Shown one piece after another: positions 26,834 to 36,353 of a stretch of 64,000 bases of DNA. A model generated the notes under the pieces. The model worked only from the letters and a program-made list of their open reading frames with translations. It did no database searches and was not told where the DNA came from. Origin of the DNA: Henriciella sp. (lineage in GTDB: Bacteria; Pseudomonadota; Alphaproteobacteria; Caulobacterales; Hyphomonadaceae); NCBI GenBank assembly GCA_013213785.1, contig JABSPZ010000009.1, positions 186,001 to 250,000 of the forward strand. Reading direction: 5' to 3'. Both the position numbers and the translations under genes were made by a program. Every line of letters starts with the position of its first letter. The first letter of the stretch is position 1.

Positions 26834-27575
26834 GGACATGTTTAAAGTCATTGTTGAGCGTCCGCGCTGGGGCAGTCGTCATGCGGCGCGCTCGAAGCTG
26901 CGCCATGACAAAGTTCCAGACCGCAAACACGCGACCGGGCGCCGGATGGTGCTCGAGAGCGAAGGCTGGACGAAATGTTTGAATGAGAACCTGGCGCCGC
27001 TGAAGCGCTATCTCAACAAACAAGTCGGTCGGCCTTGGGACAAAGTCTATAGCGAGATCAGCGAGCAGCTCGACACGAGCAGCACCGTGAAACAGCACGT
27101 GCGCGATCATCTGACCGACTTTATTTTGGTCAAGGTGACCGTCGAGGGCGATGGCAGCTTCATGGCGAGCAATCACTGGGGGCGTCCAATGGCGCCGAAC
27201 CAGTGGTGGGCGAAGCTCTACGTCGATCCGAATGATGGTTTGATCAAGCGGACCGATAAGCTCTGCCGGAAACTCGGCCTGCAGCACTATCGCGACAAGC
27301 TACGAGACGACCGGAAGCGCCGGGTACGCGGGGAGCGAGTGCACAATCTGCGCTGCCTCACCGACACGCGGGCTTTGGTGAAACTCAAAGGCTGCTGGTT
27401 TCAGGTGGATACCGATTATCCGCCGGTGGACCGGTATGGGTATCGGCTAAGCGGCCGAGCGCTGTTTGAAGCTCTATCTGTCCGCGAGGCTGAGCCAAAC
27501 CCGCACTGGCGGATCATCGCGAAGCATCAGCTCGATAAGAAAGAGCTGAAGACGCAAAAGCTGAGCAATGATTGA
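26826..27575 (+). CDS. conserved basic protein of unknown function (MREDM family)
   Basis: 249 residues with AGGAGG nicely placed before the ATG. The N-terminus MREDMFKVIVERPRWG and the stretch LNENLAPLKRYLNKQVGRPW-DKVYSEI resemble, from memory, an uncharacterised protein family scattered through several phyla, including planctomycetes. It is rich in Arg, Lys and Trp, with no signal peptide or membrane helix, and its C-terminus is strongly charged. The basic character suggests nucleic-acid or ribosome contact, but no catalytic motif is visible. It is flanked by trhO (divergent) and a secreted protein (convergent). Confidence 0.8.
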   Translation: MREDMFKVIVERPRWGSRHAARSKLRHDKVPDRKHATGRRMVLESEGWTKCLNENLAPLKRYLNKQVGRPWDKVYSEISEQLDTSSTVKQHVRDHLTDFILVKVTVEGDGSFMASNHWGRPMAPNQWWAKLYVDPNDGLIKRTDKLCRKLGLQHYRDKLRDDRKRRVRGERVHNLRCLTDTRALVKLKGCWFQVDTDYPPVDRYGYRLSGRALFEALSVREAEPNPHWRIIAKHQLDKKELKTQKLSND

Positions 27576-27661
27576 GGAAAAGGGCGCGCGTTTTCGTGCG
27601 CTCTTTTTTGGTTTCTTGTGTGGTGGGGAATGTCTGCGTGAGAGCATTCGCTATCTGGGGC

Positions 27662-28756
27662 TCAATCCCACGACAGTGTAAATGGCAACAGCAAGTCGCC
27701 GCCGTTTCGACAATCAGGATCGTCAGACTTGAAACTGACGCGCATGCTGTTTGCCCATTTTCTCAGGTAACTGTGCATGAATTTTTCTTTGAGCCGGCCG
27801 GGCTGCGCATCTACTGTTTCAACAAATTTGACGCGCCCTTGGTTATCCACACGAAGCTCCACCATCATTCCCCCTGTCCCGAACTCTCGTCTTGGACGGA
27901 ACCTCTTTTTGGAGCGGTTGATTTCAGAGACACACTCGATTTGAAAACTGGGATGAAACTCTCGGATGAATGGTAAGGACTCGGTCGGGCCGGAAAGCTT
28001 CTTGCTTTTGCGGCGGCTGTAGATCACGCCGAAGGTGGTGTGCAATCGCAGGTACAGCATCTCTAGGAGTTCAATTACATCTTCATCGTCGGCTTTTGAA
28101 ACAAGGTGCCCAACTAAGCGGTTCCCATCGAACAAAAATGAGAATGGATCTACTGTATCCGAGTCATGCTGCGATGCTGTGTACGCCGCTTTCAAATTTG
28201 AGTTTACGAGCCAGATGCCGCTTTCTGCGTCCTGTCTATCGCCGAGGGTTTCGCTCATTTCCGCGACAACATCCCGGCTCAACTCTGGGTGTCCATGGTT
28301 GTAGGCGTAGTCGAGCAATAACGTTGCTGCGGTCCCCATTAACCAGTCGGCTTGAACCCCGGCTGCATTGTAAGCCGACATACCGTCGATAAGTCGAACA
28401 CTCGCTGATCCACGTTCCGTTTCCGGACCTAAGTAAAATTCCACAAAGTGTCCAAGCAATTGTGCCCGGGTACGATCCTCGAGAGAGTAAGCCGTCTCGA
28501 ATAGAAGCTGGCTGTGGGATTGAGCCAGATCGTTCGCGCCCATTCGCAGCGCTACGATTGCCGCAACATAAACATCCGTTGCGTTCGCATCTTCATCGAG
28601 CGCGCGAGAGTGCAACTCGACCAAGTCCAGGTCAGCAGACGACGTCGGAAATGCCTTTATGAGTGTTTGTTCCTCAACAGAGAACACTTCCGCAAACGCT
28701 GCTTCGCTTAGATAAAATACAATGAAAAAGATCAGAGAAGCGAAGAAGCGAAACAT
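27662..28756 (-). CDS. secreted protein with TonB-C-like terminal domain
   Basis: 364 residues, signal peptide ending near AFA (residue 22). The middle (about 30-250) is helical and tetratricopeptide-like in composition. The C-terminal 90 residues contain GGMMVELRVDNQGRVKFVE then KWANSMRVSFK, the beta-strand pattern of TonB C-terminal domains, which would bind outer-membrane partners or peptidoglycan. No proton-motive N-terminal anchor typical of TonB is present beyond the signal. I do not recognise the whole protein. Its codon use looks lower in GC than its neighbours. Confidence 0.65.
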   Translation of the reverse strand: MFRFFASLIFFIVFYLSEAAFAEVFSVEEQTLIKAFPTSSADLDLVELHSRALDEDANATDVYVAAIVALRMGANDLAQSHSQLLFETAYSLEDRTRAQLLGHFVEFYLGPETERGSASVRLIDGMSAYNAAGVQADWLMGTAATLLLDYAYNHGHPELSRDVVAEMSETLGDRQDAESGIWLVNSNLKAAYTASQHDSDTVDPFSFLFDGNRLVGHLVSKADDEDVIELLEMLYLRLHTTFGVIYSRRKSKKLSGPTESLPFIREFHPSFQIECVSEINRSKKRFRPRREFGTGGMMVELRVDNQGRVKFVETVDAQPGRLKEKFMHSYLRKWANSMRVSFKSDDPDCRNGGDLLLPFTLSWD

Positions 28757-28858
28757 TGTTTACGATACCATTGAGCCTATACTTGGGATAGCCAAATTGG
28801 TAGATGTGTCCAGTTAATTGAGTGTCTCTGCTGATGCTGGTCGTTGGCATCCCAGCCT

Positions 28859-30034
28859 TTACAACCCCAAACTCGCCAGCACCGTCTCCGTATCCGCGCC
28901 CAATCGCGGCGGATCGATCGCGACATCCGCTGGTGTAGCGCTGAACTGGACCGGGTGTTTCATGCTGCGATAGGCGCCTGCATCTGGGTGCTCGCGGGTC
29001 TCGAAGAAGCCGACGGCTTGTAAATGCTCGTCGGTCAGCACGTCGCCCATTTCATTATAGCGCATGGCTGGAATATTCGCTTCATCGAGCAGGGCGAGCC
29101 ACTCATCGGTCGTCTTGAGTAGGGCCACTTCGCCGATAATGGCGTAGAGCTCGGTGATGTTCTCGGTGCGCGCGGAATAGGTTGAGAAACGCGGGTCTTC
29201 GAACACGCCGCTTCGTCCGCCCATGTCGAAGAAGAGTTCCCACTGTTTATCAGAGTAAGGGACGAGGCCGATATAGCCATCCTTCGTCTTGTACGGCTTG
29301 CGATTGGCATTGATTGAGCGCGTATAAGCGAGCTTGCCATTGCCGGGCAGGAAGGTCTCTCCGTAAAGGTTCTCGACCATGTTGAAGAAGGTAAAGCTTT
29401 CCAGCATTGGCACGGAAACAAACTGGCCTTCGCCGGTTCTTTCTTTGTGGTAGAGCGCGGCCAGTGTCGCATAGGTGGCGAACAGACCGACCGTCTTATC
29501 GGCGACAAGGCTTGGCGCATATTCTGGGTCGGCGCCGGAGCGCATGGCGTTCAATGCGGCAAAGCCAGACGCGCCTTGGATCAGGTCGTCATAGGCTTGG
29601 CGTTTCTCATACGGGCCGCCTGCGCCAAACCCGGCGCAATGCACGTAGATGATTCCAGGATTGATCGCTTTGACGCTCTCATAATCAAGGCCAAGCCGTC
29701 CCATCCCGGCGAGGCGAACATTGTGGAAGAAGACGTCCGCATCCTTCAGCATGGCCAGGATCGCGGCTTTGCCCTCAGGCTCTTTGGCGTCGAGCTGTAC
29801 CGACTTTTTATTGCGGTTGAGGCTCGTATAGATCGGGCCCAGATCGCCCGTGGGTGAGGCGCCCGCATAGCGCATCATATCGCCCGCTTTGCCTTTTTGG
29901 CCGGCTTCGATCTTTATCACATCTGCGCCGAGGTCGCCGAAAATGAGCGTCGCGAACGGTCCGAGGACGACCGAAGACATATCGATGATTTTGACGCCCG
30001 CTAAAGGGCCTGATCGCTTTGCCGTGTCGCTCAT
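28859..30034 (-). CDS. CaiB/BaiF CoA-transferase family III
   Basis: 391 residues from the ATG at 30034 with GGAGGA upstream; the longer frame starts 33 bases earlier. Family III motif: GPLAGVKIIDMSSVVLGPFATLIFGDLGADVIKIE at the N-terminus (given here by its first and last parts), with catalytic Asp expected in the DDLIQGASGFA segment. It moves CoA between carboxylic acids, often for steroid, carnitine or bile-acid-like substrates. It lies downstream of the PEPC-like gene on the same strand, 70 bp apart. Confidence 0.93.
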   Translation of the reverse strand: MSDTAKRSGPLAGVKIIDMSSVVLGPFATLIFGDLGADVIKIEAGQKGKAGDMMRYAGASPTGDLGPIYTSLNRNKKSVQLDAKEPEGKAAILAMLKDADVFFHNVRLAGMGRLGLDYESVKAINPGIIYVHCAGFGAGGPYEKRQAYDDLIQGASGFAALNAMRSGADPEYAPSLVADKTVGLFATYATLAALYHKERTGEGQFVSVPMLESFTFFNMVENLYGETFLPGNGKLAYTRSINANRKPYKTKDGYIGLVPYSDKQWELFFDMGGRSGVFEDPRFSTYSARTENITELYAIIGEVALLKTTDEWLALLDEANIPAMRYNEMGDVLTDEHLQAVGFFETREHPDAGAYRSMKHPVQFSATPADVAIDPPRLGADTETVLASLGL

Positions 30035-30103
30035 ACTTTCCTCCGAACAATTCCATTCGGATTTCAAGAGCTTCCCGCTGCGACAGGCAAGCGGTTTTTT
30101 GGC

Positions 30104-32923
30104 TTAACCGTACGCCCCGTAGGCTTGGCAAATGGAGAGCGTCAGCTGGTGCATCATGCGATCGATTTCTTCGAGCGGTTTGATGACATCCATATGCAGT
30201 TGGTCATAGCCGTTTGCGGGGTTCCCGGTCATGTGCCCAGGCTCGTTCAAATCGGCCAGAGTGACCTCTTCTTCACGCGAAGCCGGGAAGATTTCGCACA
30301 GCAGGGCGACTGCTTCTCCAATCTGCATGGTCTGGATCAGGGTCATGATATCGACCACGGAGGACTCATGGCGGCGAGACACGGTTGGGAGCTGACCCGC
30401 GAGGGCCAGCGCCTTCATCATCAGCGCTTGGCGAATGGCGTGGAGGACATGCACTTCGAGGCGGGCTTCGCGACGATCCTCTGAGCTTGGCGCCTGATCC
30501 ATGTTTGAGAGCATGGGATCGAACTTGCTGAAATCGATGCTGAACGTGTTGGCGATGAGCTCGATCGAATTGTTCGTCTGGCTCGACTGGAGAAGGTAGT
30601 AGATCCGGCGATAAGCGAGGGCTTGGTCGGGCGACTGCGCATATTTCGACAAGGCCACCCAATAAGTCGGATCATAGACGCTCGCATACGCGCGGAGCAC
30701 CGGCACGCTGGTCGCAGAACGGGCCATTGAGGCGAGCTTCATCAGCCCGCGCATACGCGGCGACTCTTTGATCAGATCGTTAACTTGGTCCTGCTCACGG
30801 CGAAGCGCGGAGCCGATGCCCGCGGCCGTGTTCACTGGTACGCCGAGTTGCTGAAGCGTCGCATTGTGTGAAATCGCACGCAGCGAACGTGGTCCTGCAG
30901 GTCCGGAGGTGCGGCGACGCTGCCGCGACCCGGCTTTGACCAGAAAGTTAGTCGCAAAATCGTTCAGTAAGTGGCCATAGTCTGGATTTGCAAACAGGCG
31001 CTCATGCCAGCGGCGTAGGGCGCGGTAAAAGTCCCAGACGAGATCTGTGCGCTGATAGAACGGGTCGTCTGATGTATCGTTAGGTTCTGATAGTAGGTGG
31101 TCCGCAAACGCGTCATAGGTCGCGGCGGCGAGCTCTGTATTGGCAAAGTGTAGATAACCGTCCCCGCCCTGGAAGCTGACTTCATGGCGCAGCGGAACAC
31201 CGCGCTCGCGGGATTGCTGGCGGGTCCAATGGCTGAGGAGGTGATCAAAGCGCTGATCAAAGCTGCCAGGCCAGGCCCCGCGGCCCATGGATTCCCCATG
31301 CGTGTTGAAGATCAGCAGAGACAGGCCCGCATCCGCTTTGGCGACGGCGCGGCTGATCAGATTGTGGATCCGTTCAATCGCCATATCGGCAGAGACTTGC
31401 CCGATGAAACGGCCCGCATCGGAGAATCCGAGTTGTACGCTGAGATATCCGCGTCGGTTTAGATATTTCATGTACTCCGGTTCATCGAGCAGCTGCTCGA
31501 TAAAGCGGCCACCCGTTTCCAAAGCTTCCGGTGTCTCAAAAAGCGGTGAAATGTCGAGCTGATGATCGACGCCATATTGGCGCGCGAGATACAGCGCGCC
31601 CATCACTGTGGCCGGGTTCTCGCTCTCGGCGATCAGGAAGCGGATCGTGGAGTCTGCATCGATATGTTTGAGCAATTGTGCGCACATCATGAATTGGCGG
31701 CGCGCGGTGGATTGCTCCAGGAATAGGTCCGCGAAGTTCACGTTGAGTGGCGCTTCGACGGAGGCAAACTCCGAGAGCTTTTTCAGCGCACTGCGTCCGA
31801 GATCACGATTTTCGGTTTCCAAGCTAAGGTCGCGGCTGATCACGGTGCGGATCTGTTCGGCGTTGAGGCGCAAGTGGATGCGCGCCGTGCCGAGCTTCAG
31901 CGCGTCGACTCTTGCGGCGAGGGCTAACAGATCGCGCGCCAATGCGTCATCGCTTTCGCTTGCAGCGAGGGCCGTAAGCTCATCAATAATCGGCTGGGCG
32001 TGAACAATCCGGTCAGCTTGTTCGGTCGTGAGCTGGTTCGCGGCGCGGACGAGATTGTCGGGCTGGGTCAAGTCCTCGCTGAAGATCTCAGCTTCTGCTT
32101 CCGTTAGCGCGGCAGCGGCCTCTAGCTTTTCGCCAAGCGCACTCAGAGCTTGCTTCGTCTCTCCGCTCGCAGTCTCTGCGAGCTCGCGAATTTCAGTGAC
32201 ATAGCGGCTGAGCTGCACCGCCTTTTCTTGCAGCCGGAGCGCGAAGGATTGCGACCAGTGAATATCGGTGCGCCCATCTAGATCGTAGCCAACCCAGCTC
32301 GCGAGGGTCGGGACGCTGAGCTTCAGTGTTCGCCATTGGTCTGGAAAAGCTTGCCGCGCCACATCCAGCACACGTTTCGCATAGCCGGTAAGGGCGTTCT
32401 GCGCATTGGTGATCGTGTCTTGCGCTTCTTCATGCTCGCCAAGCAGCGAGATTGATTTCGACCAGGCGCGCCCATCCTCTTCCACGGCGTCACGGAGGGC
32501 TTGTGCACTTGCCGCGGTATTCGCTGAAACGTGTGCTGCAAAGCATGACCGAACGTTTGGGGAGAGCGCAAAGGTTGGGTGCGCTGTAAACACGACGCCG
32601 CCAAGCGGTGTCTCGAGAACGGTTTTGAAATGGTCCCAGCCACGATCTGCGAGCGCGGCGAGTCGATCTTGAAGAACGGTTCCGGCCTCATGCTGTTTTT
32701 GGAAGCGTTCAGCGCGCGCAAGGATCAAATTTCCATACACTGACTGACTGGTTTGCCGAAGATCCGCGAGCGTTAGCTGCTCCGTTTCCAGCGCGCGGAA
32801 TAGATCCTGCGCATAGGCGAAAACAGAATTGGTCCGCGGATCAGCGGCAATTCGCTCTGCATGAGTCCGCAAGGCGGTTTTGGCATTTTCAACGGTCGGG
32901 GCGTGGGTGTCTAGCGCTGTCAT
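30104..32923 (-). CDS. phosphoenolpyruvate carboxylase-like protein, altered active site
   Basis: 939 residues, the length of PEPC. Family landmarks are clear: VFTAHPT at 112-117 with the first catalytic His115, PLFETPEAL near 460-468 and the loop GRG at 547-549 with Arg548. But key residues differ from E. coli PEPC: HPTE has Phe118 for Glu; the lysine of the SDSxKD motif is Arg505 (LGFSDAGRFIG); the FHGRGG loop is FNTHGE, losing His579 and Arg581 equivalents. The C-terminus lacks the usual RNTG. It may be inactive for carboxylation or have a different role. Confidence 0.85.
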   Translation of the reverse strand: MTALDTHAPTVENAKTALRTHAERIAADPRTNSVFAYAQDLFRALETEQLTLADLRQTSQSVYGNLILARAERFQKQHEAGTVLQDRLAALADRGWDHFKTVLETPLGGVVFTAHPTFALSPNVRSCFAAHVSANTAASAQALRDAVEEDGRAWSKSISLLGEHEEAQDTITNAQNALTGYAKRVLDVARQAFPDQWRTLKLSVPTLASWVGYDLDGRTDIHWSQSFALRLQEKAVQLSRYVTEIRELAETASGETKQALSALGEKLEAAAALTEAEAEIFSEDLTQPDNLVRAANQLTTEQADRIVHAQPIIDELTALAASESDDALARDLLALAARVDALKLGTARIHLRLNAEQIRTVISRDLSLETENRDLGRSALKKLSEFASVEAPLNVNFADLFLEQSTARRQFMMCAQLLKHIDADSTIRFLIAESENPATVMGALYLARQYGVDHQLDISPLFETPEALETGGRFIEQLLDEPEYMKYLNRRGYLSVQLGFSDAGRFIGQVSADMAIERIHNLISRAVAKADAGLSLLIFNTHGESMGRGAWPGSFDQRFDHLLSHWTRQQSRERGVPLRHEVSFQGGDGYLHFANTELAAATYDAFADHLLSEPNDTSDDPFYQRTDLVWDFYRALRRWHERLFANPDYGHLLNDFATNFLVKAGSRQRRRTSGPAGPRSLRAISHNATLQQLGVPVNTAAGIGSALRREQDQVNDLIKESPRMRGLMKLASMARSATSVPVLRAYASVYDPTYWVALSKYAQSPDQALAYRRIYYLLQSSQTNNSIELIANTFSIDFSKFDPMLSNMDQAPSSEDRREARLEVHVLHAIRQALMMKALALAGQLPTVSRRHESSVVDIMTLIQTMQIGEAVALLCEIFPASREEEVTLADLNEPGHMTGNPANGYDQLHMDVIKPLEEIDRMMHQLTLSICQAYGAYG

Positions 32924-32978
32924 TCTGGTCGTCTAGCGAGAATGTGCGCACGTTTCCAGTCCCCTGAACGGGCGTCCG

Positions 32979-34490
32979 CTATGCAAACATGAATGTATTG
33001 CGCTCATCGGCGTGGGTCACGGAGACTTTCAAGCCGACGGGGCTTTCCTCGTCCAGCAGGCGCGGCATGGCGTCTGGCGATGCGGCTGCGATGAAACGTT
33101 CACCGCTTTCAGTGCGTGCGAAGATGATCCCACTCATCGGCCCGTCTTTGCCATAAGTGACGGTGTAGGTTTCGATTACACCCGCTTCGGCAGCCTCGAC
33201 GAGTGGTGTTTTCTCACTTGGTTTCGCCATCGGTTCGACCGGACTAAAGGCATCGGGTTTTTCGGTTGACCAAATGCCAACCGCCTCTTTGGTCATCCAG
33301 CCGCCATTGGCCAGCACCAAGCCTTGCTCGCCAGGATTGTTCCGCACCCAGTCCGTCATGCTAACAATCCCGTGCATGGAGTAGTTGTTTCCTGGGCCGC
33401 CGAAGAACGGCAACCCGCCGGTGAGAGTCAGAGGTCGCTTCTCGATCTTATGATCAATGCCAAGTACCGCCATTGAGCTGAACACGGCGCATGGGAAACA
33501 TGAGTACAGGTCGAAAGCGCCAATCGCGTCCGGCGTGGTTCTCGCTTGCGTAAGCGCGCGATTGATCGCGGTCTCCATCGCCCAGGATCCATCCAGGACC
33601 GGGCGCTCAGAAATGAAATCATCAGAGGCCTCGCCGCTACCATGCAAGTAGACGCGTTTGTCGGCACCAATGCCGAGCGCGTCGGCTTTGTCTTCTGACA
33701 TGATGATAAAGGCGCCGCTTTGGTTCACCGCATCTTGCGCGATATGCCACTTTAAGAAGGGATCTGCGAACGGGTAATTGGCTTTGCTCGGAGTCGCCAA
33801 GAAGGCGGCATCGAAGCTTGTTGTATCGAATTGCGATTTTGGATTGCTCGCCGCAACCGCTGCAAACTTGGCGAACAGGTCCGACATTTCAGCCCGGCGC
33901 TCAGACCGGGTTTGACCGTCACGCGCGGCCATGGCGTTTTCGAACAAAGCGTAGAAATAGGCTGGCGCGATAATGCCATGCTTGATTTCTGGACGAGAGA
34001 GCAGCATCTCGCCCATCCCGCGATCCTCGATCTCAAGATCAGCGCTATCCGCCCAGTTGATTTCAACCCCATGTTTGCGCGCCGCTTTCGAAGCTTTGTT
34101 CGCTTCGGACCCTGTGACGAGCGCGCACTCAATCTCTCCGGCATGGATGCGGGCCGCCATTTCATTGGCGAGCTGTTGCGGGCTCTGTCCACCAACGGCG
34201 GCATAGATGGCGCGGTCTGGTTTCGCGCTGATATCGCGGGCAATCGTGCCGGGCAAATTAGTATTGTGTCCGTGCGGATGGCGATCGCCTGGAACACTAT
34301 CTTCAAAGATGCGAACGACGGCGAGCGTATCAATCTCGGAGGCCGCTATACCGGCGTCGTCGAGGGCGATCTGACTGGCGCTAACGCATAGGCTGTTTGG
34401 GGAAGGCGCGCCGTGTGGGCCCGCTGTGCCGTCCCAATGGTCGGTGACTTGTCCAACCCCAACCAATACTGGCATCGCACCTTTAGGCAT
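32979..34490 (-). CDS. thiolase-like acetyl-CoA acetyltransferase homologue
   Basis: 503 residues from the ATG at 34490 with GGGAG upstream; a longer frame to 34547 lacks one. The thiolase fold is shown by LVGVGQVTDHWDG, AALVTGSE-type segments and the C-terminal GGLPFFGGPGNNYSMHGI. The acylated cysteine expected in the N-terminal SGxxA segment is missing: the position reads VGGQSPQQLAN. The C-terminal GHP histidine motif is also absent. This branch is annotated as acetyl-CoA acetyltransferase but cannot use the standard mechanism; role unknown, perhaps in acyl-CoA binding. Confidence 0.85.
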   Translation of the reverse strand: MPKGAMPVLVGVGQVTDHWDGTAGPHGAPSPNSLCVSASQIALDDAGIAASEIDTLAVVRIFEDSVPGDRHPHGHNTNLPGTIARDISAKPDRAIYAAVGGQSPQQLANEMAARIHAGEIECALVTGSEANKASKAARKHGVEINWADSADLEIEDRGMGEMLLSRPEIKHGIIAPAYFYALFENAMAARDGQTRSERRAEMSDLFAKFAAVAASNPKSQFDTTSFDAAFLATPSKANYPFADPFLKWHIAQDAVNQSGAFIIMSEDKADALGIGADKRVYLHGSGEASDDFISERPVLDGSWAMETAINRALTQARTTPDAIGAFDLYSCFPCAVFSSMAVLGIDHKIEKRPLTLTGGLPFFGGPGNNYSMHGIVSMTDWVRNNPGEQGLVLANGGWMTKEAVGIWSTEKPDAFSPVEPMAKPSEKTPLVEAAEAGVIETYTVTYGKDGPMSGIIFARTESGERFIAAASPDAMPRLLDEESPVGLKVSVTHADERNTFMFA

Positions 34491-34594
34491 CGCTCTACTC
34501 CCATTCAATGTCAGAGCGAGGGATAGCCCGATGCCGCGCAGGTTCAATCCGTGCCGTGGGGAAAACCTGTTGGGCGATCAACGAGCAGAAGTGT

Positions 34595-35326
34595 TTATTG
34601 AAGTTGATAGACTGACACGTGCATGTCGCTGTCCGCTGTAAAGGGCTCGCGTTGCCAGCCGCCCCATCGATTAATCAGCTTTAGTCCAGCGAGCTCGGCC
34701 ATAAGGTCCATCTCAGACGGCCAAATATAGCGCATTGGGAGAGGCGATAGAGACACCCCTTCAGCCGTGATATGGATCCGTTGGTAAGCGAGGTTTTGCG
34801 TTACGGGGTCATGCTGGACGGCTTCGATCCAAACCTGATCAAAGCTTACATGTTTGGTGCGCACCGCTTGGTGACGTTCGAACGTTTCCTTGCTTGGCAC
34901 AAAGGTTTCGACCAGAAACTTCCCGCGCGGGTTCAGATGTTTTGCCACGTTTTGAAAACAGCTGACCTGATCCTCTTGTCGGGTCAGGTTGTAAATTGTG
35001 TTGAAGATCAAAAACGCAAAATCAAATCGTTCTTCAAGATCAAAGCTCGCCATATCCGCAACGGAAGTTGGGATGCGATTGCCCCCTGGCTTTTGCTTGA
35101 GCTTTTCCAGCATTTCCGGCGATGCATCGAACCCGGTAATGTCCACGCCTTGCTCTGCCAGAGGCAAAGCAACGCGGCCTGTTCCAATTGCGAGTTCTAG
35201 CGTGTGTCCGTTGCCCGCAAGCTCCGCGAGTAGAGAAACGGCCTGATCCGTAGTGCCTGGATTGTGCAAGGCGTCATATGTTTCCGCATGCAGTTTTCCA
35301 AAGGTTCCAGGGCCGAACTTCTTCAT
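34595..35326 (-). CDS. class I SAM-dependent methyltransferase
   Basis: 243 residues. The SAM-binding motif I is LELAIGTGRVALPLAEQG and motif II is GFDASPEML. The substrate is not readable. Its ATG overlaps the stop of CoA-transferase subunit B by one base (TAATG), making it the last gene of a tight four-gene operon. Confidence 0.9.
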   Translation of the reverse strand: MKKFGPGTFGKLHAETYDALHNPGTTDQAVSLLAELAGNGHTLELAIGTGRVALPLAEQGVDITGFDASPEMLEKLKQKPGGNRIPTSVADMASFDLEERFDFAFLIFNTIYNLTRQEDQVSCFQNVAKHLNPRGKFLVETFVPSKETFERHQAVRTKHVSFDQVWIEAVQHDPVTQNLAYQRIHITAEGVSLSPLPMRYIWPSEMDLMAELAGLKLINRWGGWQREPFTADSDMHVSVYQLQ

Positions 35327-35952
35327 TAAACGATCGCGGCGGCCGTGCGTTCTTTGACTTGATCGAGCGTCACTTCCGGCGCGAGCTCAACCACTTTCAA
35401 GCCACCCTCGACGACATCGAACACGCCAAGGTCAGAGATGATACGATCTACGACACCTTTGCCGGTGAGTGGGAGTGTGCATTCTTTGAGTAGTTTCGGA
35501 TCGCCTTTCTTGTTGTTGTGATCTGTGATCACCACGACACGGCCGACGCCGGCAACGAGATCCATTGCGCCGCCCATGCCCTTGACCAGTTTACCTGGGA
35601 TCATCCAATTGGCGAGGTCCCCGTTCTCCGCCACTTCCATCGCGCCGAGGATCGCCATAGCGATCTTGCCGCCGCGGATCATGCCGAAGCTGGTGGCGCT
35701 ATCGAAATAGGCGGTATGTGGCAGCTCTGTGATCGTCTGCTTACCCGCATTGATGAGGTCTGCGTCTTCATCGCCCTCGAACGGGAAGGGGCCCATGCCG
35801 AGCATGCCGTTTTCTGATTGCAGGGTGACGGTCATCCCGTCCGGAATGTGGTTGGCGACCAAAGTCGGAATGCCTATGCCAAGATTGACATACATACCGT
35901 CTTCCAACTCTTGCGCCGCGCGAGCGGCCATATCATCGCGTGTCCAAGGCAT
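35326..35952 (-). CDS. 3-oxoacid CoA-transferase subunit B
   Basis: 208 residues. The family II B-subunit motifs are present: [19 protein letters not shown] near the N-terminus and [18 protein letters not shown], whose Glu forms the acyl-CoA thioester intermediate. It transfers CoA from succinyl-CoA to acetoacetate or 3-oxoadipate. It pairs with the A subunit at 36350-37054; the CMD-family gene is inserted between them. Two bases separate it from that gene. Confidence 0.95.
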   Translation of the reverse strand: MPWTRDDMAARAAQELEDGMYVNLGIGIPTLVANHIPDGMTVTLQSENGMLGMGPFPFEGDEDADLINAGKQTITELPHTAYFDSATSFGMIRGGKIAMAILGAMEVAENGDLANWMIPGKLVKGMGGAMDLVAGVGRVVVITDHNNKKGDPKLLKECTLPLTGKGVVDRIISDLGVFDVVEGGLKVVELAPEVTLDQVKERTAAAIV

Positions 35953-35954
35953 GG

Positions 35955-36353
35955 TTACGGCGTCTCCTGAGGGTGTGCGTCTAAGTCTGCGAAAACGTCT
36001 TTCGCGGTGAGCGCTGCGTTCACGGCGGCTGGGAAGCCCGCATACAGCGCCATATGGGTAATCGTTTCAACAATTTCTTCGCGGTCGAGCCCGACATTTA
36101 AGCCGCCGCGAATATGTGAGGCGAGTTGCTGCTGCGGGTAACCAAGTGCGGTCAGACCTGCAATCGTCACCAAAGACCGGTCGCGAAGGTTCAAGGTTTC
36201 GCGGGCATAAGTGTCGCCATAAGCATGCTCATAGATTTGCCGGGCGAGGTCCGGGGCAACGGGATCCAGCGCCGCCACGGCGTTTTCACCGTGCTCACCG
36301 AAAATTGCCTTCAGTTTCTGTTTTCCGTCTGTGTATTTATCGGGCGCCTTCAT
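35955..36353 (-). CDS. carboxymuconolactone decarboxylase family protein
   Basis: 132 residues. The AhpD-like helical pattern is seen in [19 protein letters not shown] and [20 protein letters not shown]. The CxxC of alkyl-hydroperoxide reductases is absent, favouring the decarboxylase branch (PcaC-like). It overlaps the A-subunit stop by four bases (ATGA). Beside CoA-transferase subunits it suggests protocatechuate/3-oxoadipate metabolism, but the other pca genes are not in this window. Confidence 0.9.
   Translation of the reverse strand: MKAPDKYTDGKQKLKAIFGEHGENAVAALDPVAPDLARQIYEHAYGDTYARETLNLRDRSLVTIAGLTALGYPQQQLASHIRGGLNVGLDREEIVETITHMALYAGFPAAVNAALTAKDVFADLDAHPQETP

Noticed and set aside
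26787-27287. 166-residue ORF opposite the MREDM gene
   Set aside because: The plus-strand gene has AGGAGG and a family-like N-terminus; the opposite ORF has neither.
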